A stretch of 64,000 bases of DNA from Lytechinus pictus (lineage: Eukaryota; Echinodermata; Echinoidea; Temnopleuroida; Toxopneustidae): the NCBI RefSeq assembly GCF_037042905.1, contig NC_087246.1:33970001-34034000 (forward strand), in the 5' to 3' direction. This document shows positions 36,795 to 49,700 of this stretch, piece after piece (position 1 is the first letter of the stretch; the number at the start of each line of letters is the position of its first letter). A program made the translations under genes and the position numbers. The notes below the pieces were generated by a model, which saw nothing but the letters and a program-made list of their open reading frames with translations, ran no database searches and had not been told where the DNA came from.

Positions 36795-37210
36795 GCCATC
36801 TTCTCATCGTCACCCCGTTCATGACGCTCAATTCGATATCGACAGCTGTCGGAGAGAGAGGTTCCTCACTGTGTCTAGTTTTAAACGTGCGTTTTATAAA
36901 CTACAGACCTACCTCTACAGATTCACCACATTCGCCACCTCTTGGAGTTTCGATGGAAAGTTACCCTTCGGACGAGCAAGACATCGGTTGGCACAAAACA
37001 TTCTTGTGAAAACTTAAACTATACAGCTTCACATAAGGCTTAAATCAGCTGACGTCTAGACAATCATCTGTTAACTATAGAAGTTTGCAAAATATCTGCA
37101 AATTAATTGCATGAGCTTGCTTGAGGACTTGAAAGGATTAATCTTTTAAAGAAGGACGGTTGAATGCTTTTCAAGTTCTCTCTGGGGAACGTTATATTTC
37201 CTTTCCCCAG
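36795..37210 (+). other. Putative non-coding first exon of the second gene
   Basis: A relatively CG-containing stretch follows the TATA-like site and ends in a strong donor, CAG/gtaaga, at 37,210. If spliced to 39,593, the frame of the downstream ATG meets a TAA near 37,139, with no ATG after it, so translation would start in exon 2. The start position is a guess set about 25-30 bases after the TATA box. Confidence 0.4.
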
Positions 37211-39592
37211 GTAAGATTTGGATGTACGTATCTCAGAAAGATGATTACTGCAGCAATGACAACCAGGCAGGGTGAGTTTTCAAAATTAATCATTGGCAAT
37301 CGAAATAAATTATGATTTAAAATTTCGTTCGACACCATAGGCCTATTATATCCCGAAAAATATTTAACAAACTCATGGTGTTAATTCTCGGACTACAGAC
37401 AGACAGGACTGCTGTCTTAAACCAGACATTTTATCTTCCGTACACAAAGCACTAATCATGTTCAGGACTATTTGATTTCTGGATGGCAGACGAGGGGAGA
37501 GGTGGTAAAGGACCTTGTCATAACCTGTATTGCTTTATATTTGTTCAATCCTCTTCCAAAAATTGTATGAATAACAGATTTATTTTCTAATGAATCTGGT
37601 GGAATTGAAAATTATCAGTGGATATGTGGACCTACATTCTTCGAAAAAAAAAGCTGCGAATTTGAACCTTTATTTGAACGCTCGAGAAAAAGGGCTCCCA
37701 AAACGGTTTTTTACGTGCTCAAGAAACTTGAATGGTTTTCTGAATTAGAACCTAAAATTGTTATAAAATGGCTAGCTGTTTAAGGAAATAGAGAATCTTT
37801 TATAGGGAACATGGCCGTACGCAGCAGAGGGGCAGTTGCCCCCCCCCCCCAGAAGTTTTGAAAACTTATATTTTTTACTGAAAATTCTCACAGAATTCAC
37901 CAAAAGTATGCACAAAATCCTACAATTTCACTTGACAATATGCAAATACGCCCCAATGATAAGCTCAGTCGCTTCGCTCCCTCGCTTTTGATTTTTTCTT
38001 GTGAAAAAGTTTACGCTTGCTGCCCCCAGCGAAAAATTTCTGCGTACCATAATAGGGAACCTATAATGATTGGAAATACGGGAAAAGGATAGAACCCTCT
38101 AAGAAACTTTTTTTTCTAAAAGAGTGCGCGTAGTAATTTTTTTCATATAATAACAATAAAAATGAAAGATGTATTCATGAAATATATGAAGTATTTTAGT
38201 AATGATCTACGATAAAGAATAACTGTAAAACTTTCATATCGAAAGTTAGAAAACATAACATAAATCTACGAGATATTTTGATTGAAAGTTGACTGTACTT
38301 TACAACTTACTGATAGCCCAAGAAAATCACTTATTTATTTTTTTAAATATCTAGAAGGATCATCTATGTAGGAATTAGATATCAAGAGGATATCAAAGAC
38401 AATATTCACTTATACAGTGCAACAATTCTGATAATTCTTTTTTTATTTCCTCCTTTCGTTTCAAGATATTGTATCCGGGTTTCTTTTAGACATTGATTTA
38501 TTTGAGTGGCCTGAAAATAAAGACAATATACATCAATAATGCATGTCGCATATTGTAAACATCGTAAATGTGTCTTCGCACTGAAGTTTTACAATATGTT
38601 GTATATTTTTATTACATTGGAAAAGCTCAGAATGGAAATCCAGAGATATCCCACGAGTTTAGGATGAGTGCAATATTGCTCCAATCGAGGATGAGTGCAA
38701 TTGCTTTTTTTTATATATCAATCTTTTTTCTAGGTTGACAAACTGGTAATTTGAAATACTCTTTATCGAACGATGACTCGGATTGTGACAAACTGTCCAC
38801 GTAAACACTGCAATCTCCTAACCCATAATGAAAGTACTAACGTAGTAATTATGATGATGTATGTTCACAAGGGGGTATAATACTGCACCCATGCATTTCC
38901 TACATATTTTCGTTCTGGGATATTCCAACACGATTTAGCGGACCTATGCCAAATTAAGCAGGAATGACTTTGGCCCTTGCTTGGCAGCGGTTTCTTTTGC
39001 TTCCATAATAGGAAAGGTGAGGTAGGTTTTTGGCCTTGCTTTTAATATATGCAGCCATTGGATGATGAGGGCGGGGCAGTGGGTTAAAAAGGGAATTAAG
39101 CAAGATGAGGGAAAGTGGGTTTGATAGATAACGATATATGGTAAAAAAAAATACATGTTTCGAAAAAATATTCCTTATTGGAATCAAGATTTTAAAACTT
39201 AATTCTCTTCAGCATTTATTCAATTGCTGAAAGAAATTCGTCCTGTATGTCTTTTTTCTATCAATTATCTTGTACAAATACTTGACCGCTGCAAGATATG
39301 ATAGAAATGCTGATACTCTTGTTTTTTCCTTCTTTAAACTCTTGAATAAATAATCATCATTGATCTCTATCTATTTTAATATAATTGACAAGAAATTTGA
39401 TCTTCATATCTCCCACTTCCGGTTTTAGAGGAACTAATGTGATTAGTGATTTAATGGGAGTTGTGGAGGATTGTGTGTAAAAAAAATGGCGACATCCCAA
39501 GGAATCGACATTAAAGTGACAACAGTTGAAAAAAAATCTATGTAATATTTGTATAGATGGACTATGATAATTATGATGATTTCGTTTTGCAG
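37211..39592 (+). other. Intron 1 of the second gene (putative)
   Basis: No coding exon seen. It holds an element at about 37,812-38,052 with gtacgcag and inverted ctgcgtac ends and a C-run, otherwise AT-rich sequence. Confidence 0.4.
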
Positions 39593-39644
39593 GACGTTAT
39601 GGGTTATTCACCACCAGTTAACATCGACCCCGCCCCTTTGGGAG
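39593..39644 (+). CDS. Second gene, exon with predicted start codon
   Basis: Acceptor ttcgttttgcag, donor GGAG/gtatag. The 46 coding bases give 15 residues (MGYSPPVNIDPAPLG) plus one base. Its phase-1 end completes GAG with the AG that opens the exon at 52,300. It is short and supported mainly by splice sites and phase. The Gly at position 2 is not followed by a typical N-myristoylation pattern. Confidence 0.45.
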
Positions 39645-41709
39645 GTATAGAGGCAAAATGGCGTGTCGCTTTGATTTCCATGGCGTCCCAGTTTCATCAT
39701 GCAAGTTCATGATAAATGATGTTATACTATTGATTGCACTTCACACTTCAATTCATTCATTCTTTCACGAGAATCATTGTATATGTTGTACTATAATTGC
39801 CAGTAATGAGTTGTCAATGTCGTGCATGTGATACACAATGCATAGCAAACGGCATGGCCATTAACAAGAAAAACCATTACAGGTCTTATAATGATCAATA
39901 CGGGAAACAGCTGCTCCTTAGATTGGCCACTTGCCAAGGTTAACGAAAATGATGACTTGTTTCAATCTTTCTTTTGATCAGTATTACGAGTTTTAAAATT
40001 GTGCAAGCCATTAACATAGTCATCGATCTAACATGATACGGGTTATTCTTTGTTTAAAATTCATGATGAGTTTGATGTTCCACATTAAGTAAACATGTCT
40101 GTAAACGTTTAATCTTCATCCTCCGCTTGGTCCACTGCATAGGTAAATTAATCTAAGGGTGAAACTTTGTATTCGTTATAAATAGTCAAAATTATTCCTG
40201 TTCCCCGGTCTAACATTACCCCCAAATTATCTTGCAATTAATTATTTAATAATCGACCAACTGTTAAATTTTCGAAACTTTATATATTTGTATACACTCT
40301 AAAAGGGAAATGTTGGAAAGAGACAAATCACTCTTTTTCGGGCCAAGGAGGGCCAAGGGGTAGAGACGCTATTACCCCTCGGCACTTTTCCACTCTTCTC
40401 GCCTTTTCTGTTTTTATAAACCTCTACTCACTAATGCCCCTTTTGTCTCCTTGTTTCTAGTGTTGCTGTAGCTTGTTTGTGGTCTATATTATGGTTGTTC
40501 CACTTTATATGTTTGTCATTTTGCCTCCGACGAAGATTCTGCTAGGATCGAAAGCTTAGGCCCCTTTTTGACTTTCTTTATAAACTTTAATAATCATTAT
40601 CATGCCATTAGCCATCATGGCCATGATCATCGTGGAATCTTATCGAGAGCCTTTTAACTTTGAGTTATAACAAAGACGTGAATATAAGATATATGGATTA
40701 GGTGGGCCTATATGAAAGTCGATGAGCATTTAGCATCCTTTAAACCAGATCGTGAGTTGAAGAAAATACCATAATTACGTGATTAATTATTATCCTTTTT
40801 TCGAGAAAAAAAATAAACAAAACAAAACAAACTTTTGGACATAATATAAAAGCCCAATGGCATGAATGGGAAAAGTATCAAAATAATCATCTAATTTACG
40901 AGATATAAAAAATGATGACGACTATATCTGTACAAGGAATTGAGTTCTTATTCATTCTTGAATATGTCTTTATTCACTTTCAAATCATATATGAAAATGG
41001 AGTCTGGAGCTTGTCAAAATCTGAGAACGGAGGCTCAACTGTTGCAGTTGTATCATTAAGTATGTCTTTACACCCAATGGAAGACGATAGCGGAAATGTG
41101 ATTCATCTGTTACGTCACTTATGACGAAGCAAGGCCTTTGATGAGGGGTGAATCATTGTTTTTAATCATTCTAAATCTACACATTATTAGTCCTTTTATC
41201 GATGTTTATATATATTTCATTAAAAGCACGGTGGAACCGAATCCATTAACTTATAGGAAAACTTATGAACACTTAACGATGCACAGTTCAAATGGTTTCA
41301 GTAAAGTTTTGTGAACGAATTGCAGTTAGGAGATTGGCGTGGGATGGTTTTGGCAAAACATTTATCTGTCCTTGACACTCCTTATCCATGGGGACATCTA
41401 TACGAACCCATAGGGATGTACACGGTCTAGATTGCCAATTCAAAAGACCTGACATTTACTCTTATTTAAAGCTATAAATCACTGTTTACTTAAATTATCT
41501 TATGACACTGTATTCTGTCAGTTCTAATATTTATATAGGCAGAAGTATAATGATGAAATATATAGTATTTTCCCCTGACATATAGATATATGTATATAAT
41601 AATAATAATAATAGGCATTTATATAGCGCCATCTATCTAGAAATATTCTATTCCGAGGCGCGTTGTTATTATTATTATTATCCCGGCTTTAGCTCGAGCT
41701 GCCTTTCAG

Positions 41710-41759
<50 letters not shown>

Positions 41760-43705
41760 GATATCAGTTCTTTACTACCAGAATAATGATTGTAAAGAGC
41801 CAAGGATGCGTTTGCCAACAACTCGGTTAAGTGTATTTTGTTAGCCAACCGACATCCCAAAACATAATACATAGACCTGAATTGAATAAGTTTTATTGAC
41901 ATTAATTGCACTTGGCAACCGAATGGCTCAATGATATATATATACACAATATACATTCAAGTGACACTGGCAACATTTTCAAAAATAGGAAAGTAAATAT
42001 ATAATAAAGCAATATCAGAAAAAAATTCCTAAAAATGAGCGGAAATCTAACATTTTCAAGTTTTATTTGCGTATACCATGGTAAACTACTTTAAATAAAG
42101 TAAAGAAGTCTTGCATATAGTCCTATTTTATTACAAACTTTAGCAGTAACACTTGATTGACCTTATACAGGGTCACTCTGAGTCATCCTGATTGGAAAAT
42201 TTAAAATGAAATATAGAGGGGCTGATGCCACCCTGGATAGGATTCTCCCTTATTTCACTCAAATTGAATTAATTTAGACTGAAAATAGAAGTCAAGTACA
42301 CGCTTGTTGTGACTCACATACATGAGCCATTGTCTGTAAATATAGAAAAAGAAAAGTGTCTGATTTTTTTTTTCAGGTAAGGTCGGTGCGATAACTGATG
42401 TAATCATACATCACGGTAGACCTTGATATGACGTTAGGAAGGGGGTTGGGGGGGGGGGGGGTCCAGTAGCGATGCGATCAGAAGGGGTTGACGTGGTTGT
42501 AACTATAAATATGGTCCCGAAATGGGTAACCTATTGTTCAAGTCCTTGCAATGATCATCAATTACTTTAATAAGAACGTAATAGAATGTGCTTTGTATTT
42601 TGTGCGCGTGTGTCTTTGTGGAGGGTCATTTTGGTTTGGTTTGGTTTGGTTTTATTTACCGTATAAAAATCACAATAAAATACATTTCACAAGATATTAG
42701 ATTAAATATGAATATATAAACATGCACATAAAAATATACGGATGGATCACTCTATTCAGAGCCATTGATATAATGGCTCTGTTCTTCCTAGAGGTCCAGT
42801 CATGTTGCAATTGAGTCGAATTATTTACCATTTACTAATCAAAAGGGTCATTAAGTGAATAAGTTGATGAGTAAATAAATAAGTGTATAAATTATTGAAT
42901 AATTGACACAATTAATCATAATAGTATTTTTTCATAGAAAAGTGCCCCTGTAATGACACTTCGATTGATATTTGAACTGTATGATACATCACTGCACTAA
43001 TCTGTAACTTGTGTCTCAACCCTGTAACTCTTCCAACGAAAGATTAGGACCTTGAAAACCCTTTATCTGGTGTTAAAATGATGATTGCATGACGTCAGTA
43101 TGACGTAGAGACTTGTCAAGACGAAGTATTGTGCTGAGGCGATAACATGAGTCTGGGGGCAGCCCCCTGCCAAGAGAGGAGGCAAAACCTTGGAACGAGA
43201 ATGACCCAGGGTGTATATCCAGTTCTAGACAGGAGCATGTTTCATGAACTGTTCTTTTCTGTGTTTGTTATTGCCCCATGGCCTCAAATTTTAGCAACTG
43301 GTGCTGTACCGGATGAAATTTTGGTTTATTTTGTAAATTCGGGGTCTGAAATAGATCAACGTATAACCGATGGTATATATATATATATCCAAAGGAACTC
43401 TTACCTATAACATAGAGCTATGCCTATACCATGGACCTACTGTCCATGCCTATACCAGCTCGAGGATAATCCAGGTGGTGACACGGCACTTGCTCCGGCG
43501 CCAACTGCTCAAGGCTTATAGGGTTAGGGTTGCAATAGGGTTTTACGTTAGGTTAAGGATAGGGTCACTAGCGTACCTACGGGGGGGGGGGGGCAGGGGG
43601 GCACTCTGCCCCCCCTGACGAGCCACAACCCATACAAAAGACATATACCTGGCCCCCCCTGACGAGCTTAAAAGACATTTTTTGCCCCCCTGGCGAGGTT
43701 GAAGA

Positions 43706-43739
<34 letters not shown>

Positions 43740-46700
43740 TGTCAAATTTTAATTAAATAAATGTTGTCGTCATTCCGGCTGGCGAGTGTCTTGTCTGTGG
43801 TGGTGGTGGTGGTGGAGGAGGTATTTTTAATGGGGTTGTGCATTAAATTTGTTCATAGATTTTTGCCGGGTGTCAAAATGTCGAGCATTATTAGATTCTA
43901 CATATACTTCATCTTTATCTGAAATACCACCAATCACCCCGGAGAAGGAGTCACTGCGTGCTTATGTCAAAAGGATGAGTTGGAACTAGTATCCCCCGGG
44001 TATCCCCATACACACACTTTAAATGCAATCATGTTTAAAAGGGGTGTCTTCTGAATGTGGTGACTATACAGGGTAACCCAATGAAATAACATATTTTGAT
44101 AGTGATCACTAGAAGTTAGGAGTAACTTGCCCAAAACATTCGAATCATTCTATAGTTATGTTTTTTTTATCCCAACGATCATCCGTTTAGAGAATATCTG
44201 AAATTGATTTTTTTTTTTAAATAAAGAAAATGCAACCATGTTTATGATATAAGTCATGTAGCTCGAATGATAATAAAAGCAAACATATTTTTTGAATTTA
44301 AAGAATGAAAGTATTTACAGTCTCAGTATGAACCAATTAAATTATTCGTCCCACTGACAACCTATTTAAGGTATAGGCCTATATAGTTTACATTATATCA
44401 ACTGTCAATTACGTTTGAGTATTATATGTATATTTCAAAATCCAGAGTCTGATATGACTGACAACGAAGAGGAAATACAGGATCCTCATTTTTAAATCTA
44501 TATTTAGCTCTTGACTACAATAGACTCCAAATTTGAAATCAAAGAAAAATATATTTTTTCTCTATTGCTTTTGTACGGTGAATTATGCCTGGATGACTGT
44601 TATGAGGCTGGGAGGGAAGCGGGAAATTAAACGCCAGACAATCCAAAAATAAGTCATTTCGGAGAATGTACCACAAGACATTTGCCATCCGGAATACTGT
44701 CTTTCTCCTTCCGTCTGTCACGATTTCTCTCTTTGCAATCCAATCGTGTCGCATCTGGTAATCTGCATTGAATATGAAATGATTCCGCGTTTGATTCAGG
44801 CGAGGGGAGCGTCTTTTAAAAGTGGCCTAAAATCACAGACAAAAATACATCTACAGGACATCCCCTTTTCATAAATAGATTGGAGGTATATATTCTCTCC
44901 ATACGAATGATTTCCAGCAGCTTTTTAGCATGAGATAACAAAAATTTCCCCTCATAATATTTTTTCTACTGATATACATGTGTTTTCTAAAAGTGTTCTT
45001 CTTTTATTTTTTGTTACCTTATAAAGATTATCGCTATTATCCTCGCCTTTTCCTCTGTCCTTTCCATCACTATATCATAGCTATGATCATTTTCTGCAGT
45101 TGAGTAATGAGCAAATAAAACAAAAACAAAGAAGAAGAAACAAAAATGAGGGGGCAAAACATGGTTTTTAGGCAAATTTCTTAAAAGAAGCGAGCGAGCG
45201 ATCTTATGTTTAATTGAGATATCTAATTTTGTGAATTGACATAATATTCACACGGAAAAGTTCATACGTTACCATTATTCCTTTCGTTCTACTTTCTTTT
45301 CTCCTTCTTCTTAAGTGTTTTTTCTTGGCCTTATTGTTCTATTTTATTTCATTTTTTTTTTGGGGGGAGCAGTGCCCCAAATTCCCATCAATATAGGTCA
45401 GTTATATTCAGGTGTATTTCTTTTATTAATTGATGGATTTGTCATGTAGAGGCTCAAACAAATAATATCGAATCAAATCCACCTCCATACACTACACAAA
45501 GAAAACATAGATAGTTTAATGATTATTAATCATTCAATTATTAACATATATTTGTATCATAAAACAAAGTTACTTTTAGATTAATCATCAGTTTGACGTG
45601 TTATCCCTCTTTTGGGGACCAAAGAAATTTACCGTGTTTTATTTTTCAAAGATGATATGTTATATGTGATAAAGTTCCGGTGGTTTAAAGTATATACAAT
45701 TGTTTTCAGTTTACAACTGTGGATGTATACATTCAAATTCATGTTTGATTTCATAAGCAAACACTTTGATGCAATATCAGAGAATCAGATTTCAGAAAAT
45801 ACTGGACATTTCAAAATATGCATAAGTGAAGAAAAAAAATCAAACAATGATACGAGAGATCCAAATTCTGAAAATGAGATTTAATAAAGAATTTAAGTTA
45901 TATGATTATTGATTAAATCGCATAGATTTATTTCACGTATTTTGTCAAGAATGATTAAATTCACGTGATACCATTGCATTGAGTTTTGAAGCCACAAAGA
46001 CTTGATCTGACTCAAATTATATCGTGGCATGTACCACAGGAAGATGACTGGGTCTCTTAATATCCTTATCACATATGTTCCTAGCCAAACTTCATGCTCT
46101 ATCCCAATACCATTTCTTCTCTTACAATCACACTGTCATATACACGCTTGAAATGTTGGGCAACATACTGTCCACTGTGTTGAGTAATGTATGTTGGTAA
46201 AGAATATACATGTATATATTCTGGGCAATTATTATCCAATTAGGCAAATATATTACTAGTACCCAATTATTAGTTTTTATTGCCCAATTTAGACAGATTT
46301 TAAACAATATTGGGTGGAAAGTATGTTGCCCAGTGATGGTTAAAATTTTTGCCTTTTTTACCCAACCTTTTAAAGAGTGTACACAGTCAAGTACATTTTA
46401 TATGAGCATATGCATGCATATCATAATTTGCTTGGGGATATGAAAAAATGCCTCCTATATGAATCTGTTTGGAAATCAATTGTCCACCGCAGTTCTCCTT
46501 TTCTCTCCTCACCCTCCCCCCTTCTCTCGTCCTACCCCCATTCCCCCTGTGTTCCCATTTTATCCTTTCTGTTTTAATTTTTATTTCATTTTCAGGTATC
46601 TTTTTCCGTTTTCAAAAATTCATTTTTTGAAATTTTCTTTGAAGTCGTCATAACAAAGGCCCCTAGCTCAGCTGTCCAGTGTATGCTCTTATTCTTGCAA

Positions 46701-49700
46701 ACTATCGAATTAATATATCAAATTAAATGACACAAACATGTCTTTCTTTTTTGCCCTGGCTTGCATCGCAGTCGATTATTATTTTATGTTGTCTCCCAGC
46801 TTACCCCTCTCAAACCTAAGACGAAAATTCCACTTCACTCGTAAAAGAAAATCATCATCACTGTTCTCTGAAGATAACTCAATTACGAGATCAGGATCTA
46901 ATTATTTCCCAAGCAATGAGTAGTTCTCTTCTGTTACCTGTTAAGTCCTATACCCTCTGCTTGCCTGTTGCTGTGCATACCCCCTCCCAAACCTTTTGAC
47001 AAGGCTAATTTTAGATCGAGAGAAAGTTTTTATTTAGAATCTCCAATTTCCGACACCCCTGGTTTCGAGGGCTAAGAAGCGAGGGGCAGACTGACGAAGC
47101 AATTAGCCCCCTTAACTGACCCTGTCTATGAATTTCCCATCCAGTGTGACCATACACATACGTTGAGAAGTCCCGCAGTCTGTATAGATATAAACAGATG
47201 AAATTAAAACCTGTCCATTCATTATTTAAGTTTGAAGTTAATGATGTTCAAATCTTTCCGAATGAAGCCGGGGACTGACTGATCAGTGTCACTTTTAAAG
47301 CACCTTCTTAAACTTCAAACCACTTGGTTCTTATCAGAATGCTACAATCAAAACTTTATCTGTATAATGAATCTAATCAAATTGAATTCGATTAAAATTA
47401 TTTAATAGCATAGATAAGTATAAATATTTTGTTTCGATGTAATTTCAGATTAAAAAATTAACACGTATTCTGAAAAGATTTTCCACGTTATTATTTAATT
47501 TTTTTGGGGGCAAAGTTGACAACTGACCTACTGGGTTGGGAGGGGTGGGTGCGCTGCTCCATTTTTAACACCATAACCTTCAATGTGACTCAGGCTCAAT
47601 ATCTTGTACAAAAGTACTTATTTATTTTTAAAAGTTCTTGAGTTTATGGCAACTTGCTTTGCTCGCTCGCAAATTTCCGACAGAAAGGCAAACCACATAC
47701 CGTTACATGCCTATTTGATGTTAGACGGTATCAGACCCATTTCTTAGACCTATTGCGCGACATTGCCTTTCTGTATTATTTTGTTAGTGTGATGTGCATG
47801 GAGATCCATGATGTGTGACTGGGTCTTCGGTACAGATTATTACTCCTTCGAAAACTATGTTAATATGCACACTGTCATCGCGCTTTGTAGATTGATTTAA
47901 CGAAAGCGTTTCCCCCACTTATCGCCCAGATGAGCTCTCTTTGAATGCATGCATTTCTTGGATAATTGTAATTTATATTGATGTCACGAATAATTATCCT
48001 CCAAATTAAATTTCCCAACTGTAATACTCCCTCCTCTTCAATCAATTATAACACAAGCGTTTTTACACGGTTATATCCACGGGTTACGCTAGGACACGGA
48101 AACTTTAAACAGTCAACAAAGGTACTTGGCTCTTATTTTCTCAATTTAATTTTCATGTTCTTTGGCGTTGTTAATTTGAGTGAAGAATGGCAGGGGAACG
48201 CTGAATCAACCGTTGGCCATCAGATTTAATCCGGGTTCGTGATGATTTTGAGATGAGTGCCAATGACTTGGCTCATTGTCTTACTGATCTTGTGATTAAG
48301 AACGACCCCGCGGTCTCTGCTTCTCACTTCCCGCCCAAATTACGCCCAATTAACATGAACGAATTAAAACCATTTTGAAATAATTATTTTTGGAGAAAGA
48401 ATGAGTTAATAATAACTCTGGACTAGCTCACGACTGTGTCCTGTTAGACGATCCCACGTTTTAGGCTTGTAGAAATTATGGAACGTGCTTTGCAAGAACT
48501 TCGTTCTCTCAATATCTTCCGAGTTAATTTAAGGATCGGCGCCCCGAGGAAGCAGGGGGACAGCGCCCTATGATTTCTTAAAGTGACCACCATTAAAAAG
48601 AAAGATATATGAGTGACGAAGGGGGGGGGGGTAGTTTTACTAAATAGTTTTACTCGGATCTGATCACCGACATAGTTGTTTATGATTTCACTCCTTTAAG
48701 TTAAATTCACCCTTTATAACATATTACATCTTTGTTAAAGGGATGGTCCAGCCTGGAAATATTTATATCTTAATACATGGAGTAGAATTCACTGAGCAAA
48801 ATGTCGAAAATTTCATCAAAATCGGATAACAAATAATAAAGTTATTGAAGTTAAAAGTTTAGCAATATTTTGTGAAAACAGTTGTCATGAATATTCATTA
48901 GGGGGGCTGATGATGTCACATCCCCACTTTCCATTTTCTTATGATATTACATAAAATCACAATTTTTTTCATTATTTCATACTTGTGTGAATAATATGTC
49001 TCCCTTATAATGAAATAAGTTGCAGCAATAAATATCTAATGCACTACATCAGTTGTCAATCCAATTTGTCTAGTTCTTGGAGGCCAAAATTTTAATAAAC
49101 CTAATTTCATTTAAAAAAAAAGAACAAGTGGAGATGTGACATCATCAGCCCACCTAATGAATATTCATGACGACTGATTTCACAAAATATTGCTAAACTT
49201 TAGAATTCAATAACTTTGTTATTTGTTATCCGATTTTGATGTAATTTTCGGCATTTTGCTCAGTGAATTCTACTCTATTTATTAAGCTATAAATACTTTC
49301 AGCCTGGACAATCCCTTTAATATTCGTCGAGTTTACCTGACATCCAAAGAAGACAAAAAATTGATTCATCATGTGCTCTCTACCCTATAAAAATGGAAAC
49401 CTTTGTTAATTCATAATTCAATAGTTGAGTTACGAAAACATGTTTGGTCACCAATTCGAAAACTATATGATACAGGGGCCTGCAAGTTCAACCAGTTGCT
49501 TGCTGTGTAAGTTATCATTGATACGATACCGAAATCCAATCAAGAACAAAACATTCTGTTTGTTACGTGGATTAAGAAATGGCAATGACAATACGTCATG
49601 TCTAATTCTATCAATTTGATAATGAAACCACTAACTTTCATCAATTATTTTATCCACACATCCATATTACCGAGAAAACAGCTAAAAAATGGTCGAAAAA

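Noticed and set aside
43510..43560. Telomere-like gggttagggtt words (also near 56,895-56,940)
   Set aside because: At most one or two TTAGGG units inside an interspersed repeat, so no interstitial telomere.
45612..45884. A 90-codon plus-strand frame in the long intron
   Set aside because: AT-rich composition like the surrounding intron and no matching acceptor/donor in phase with neighbouring exons.
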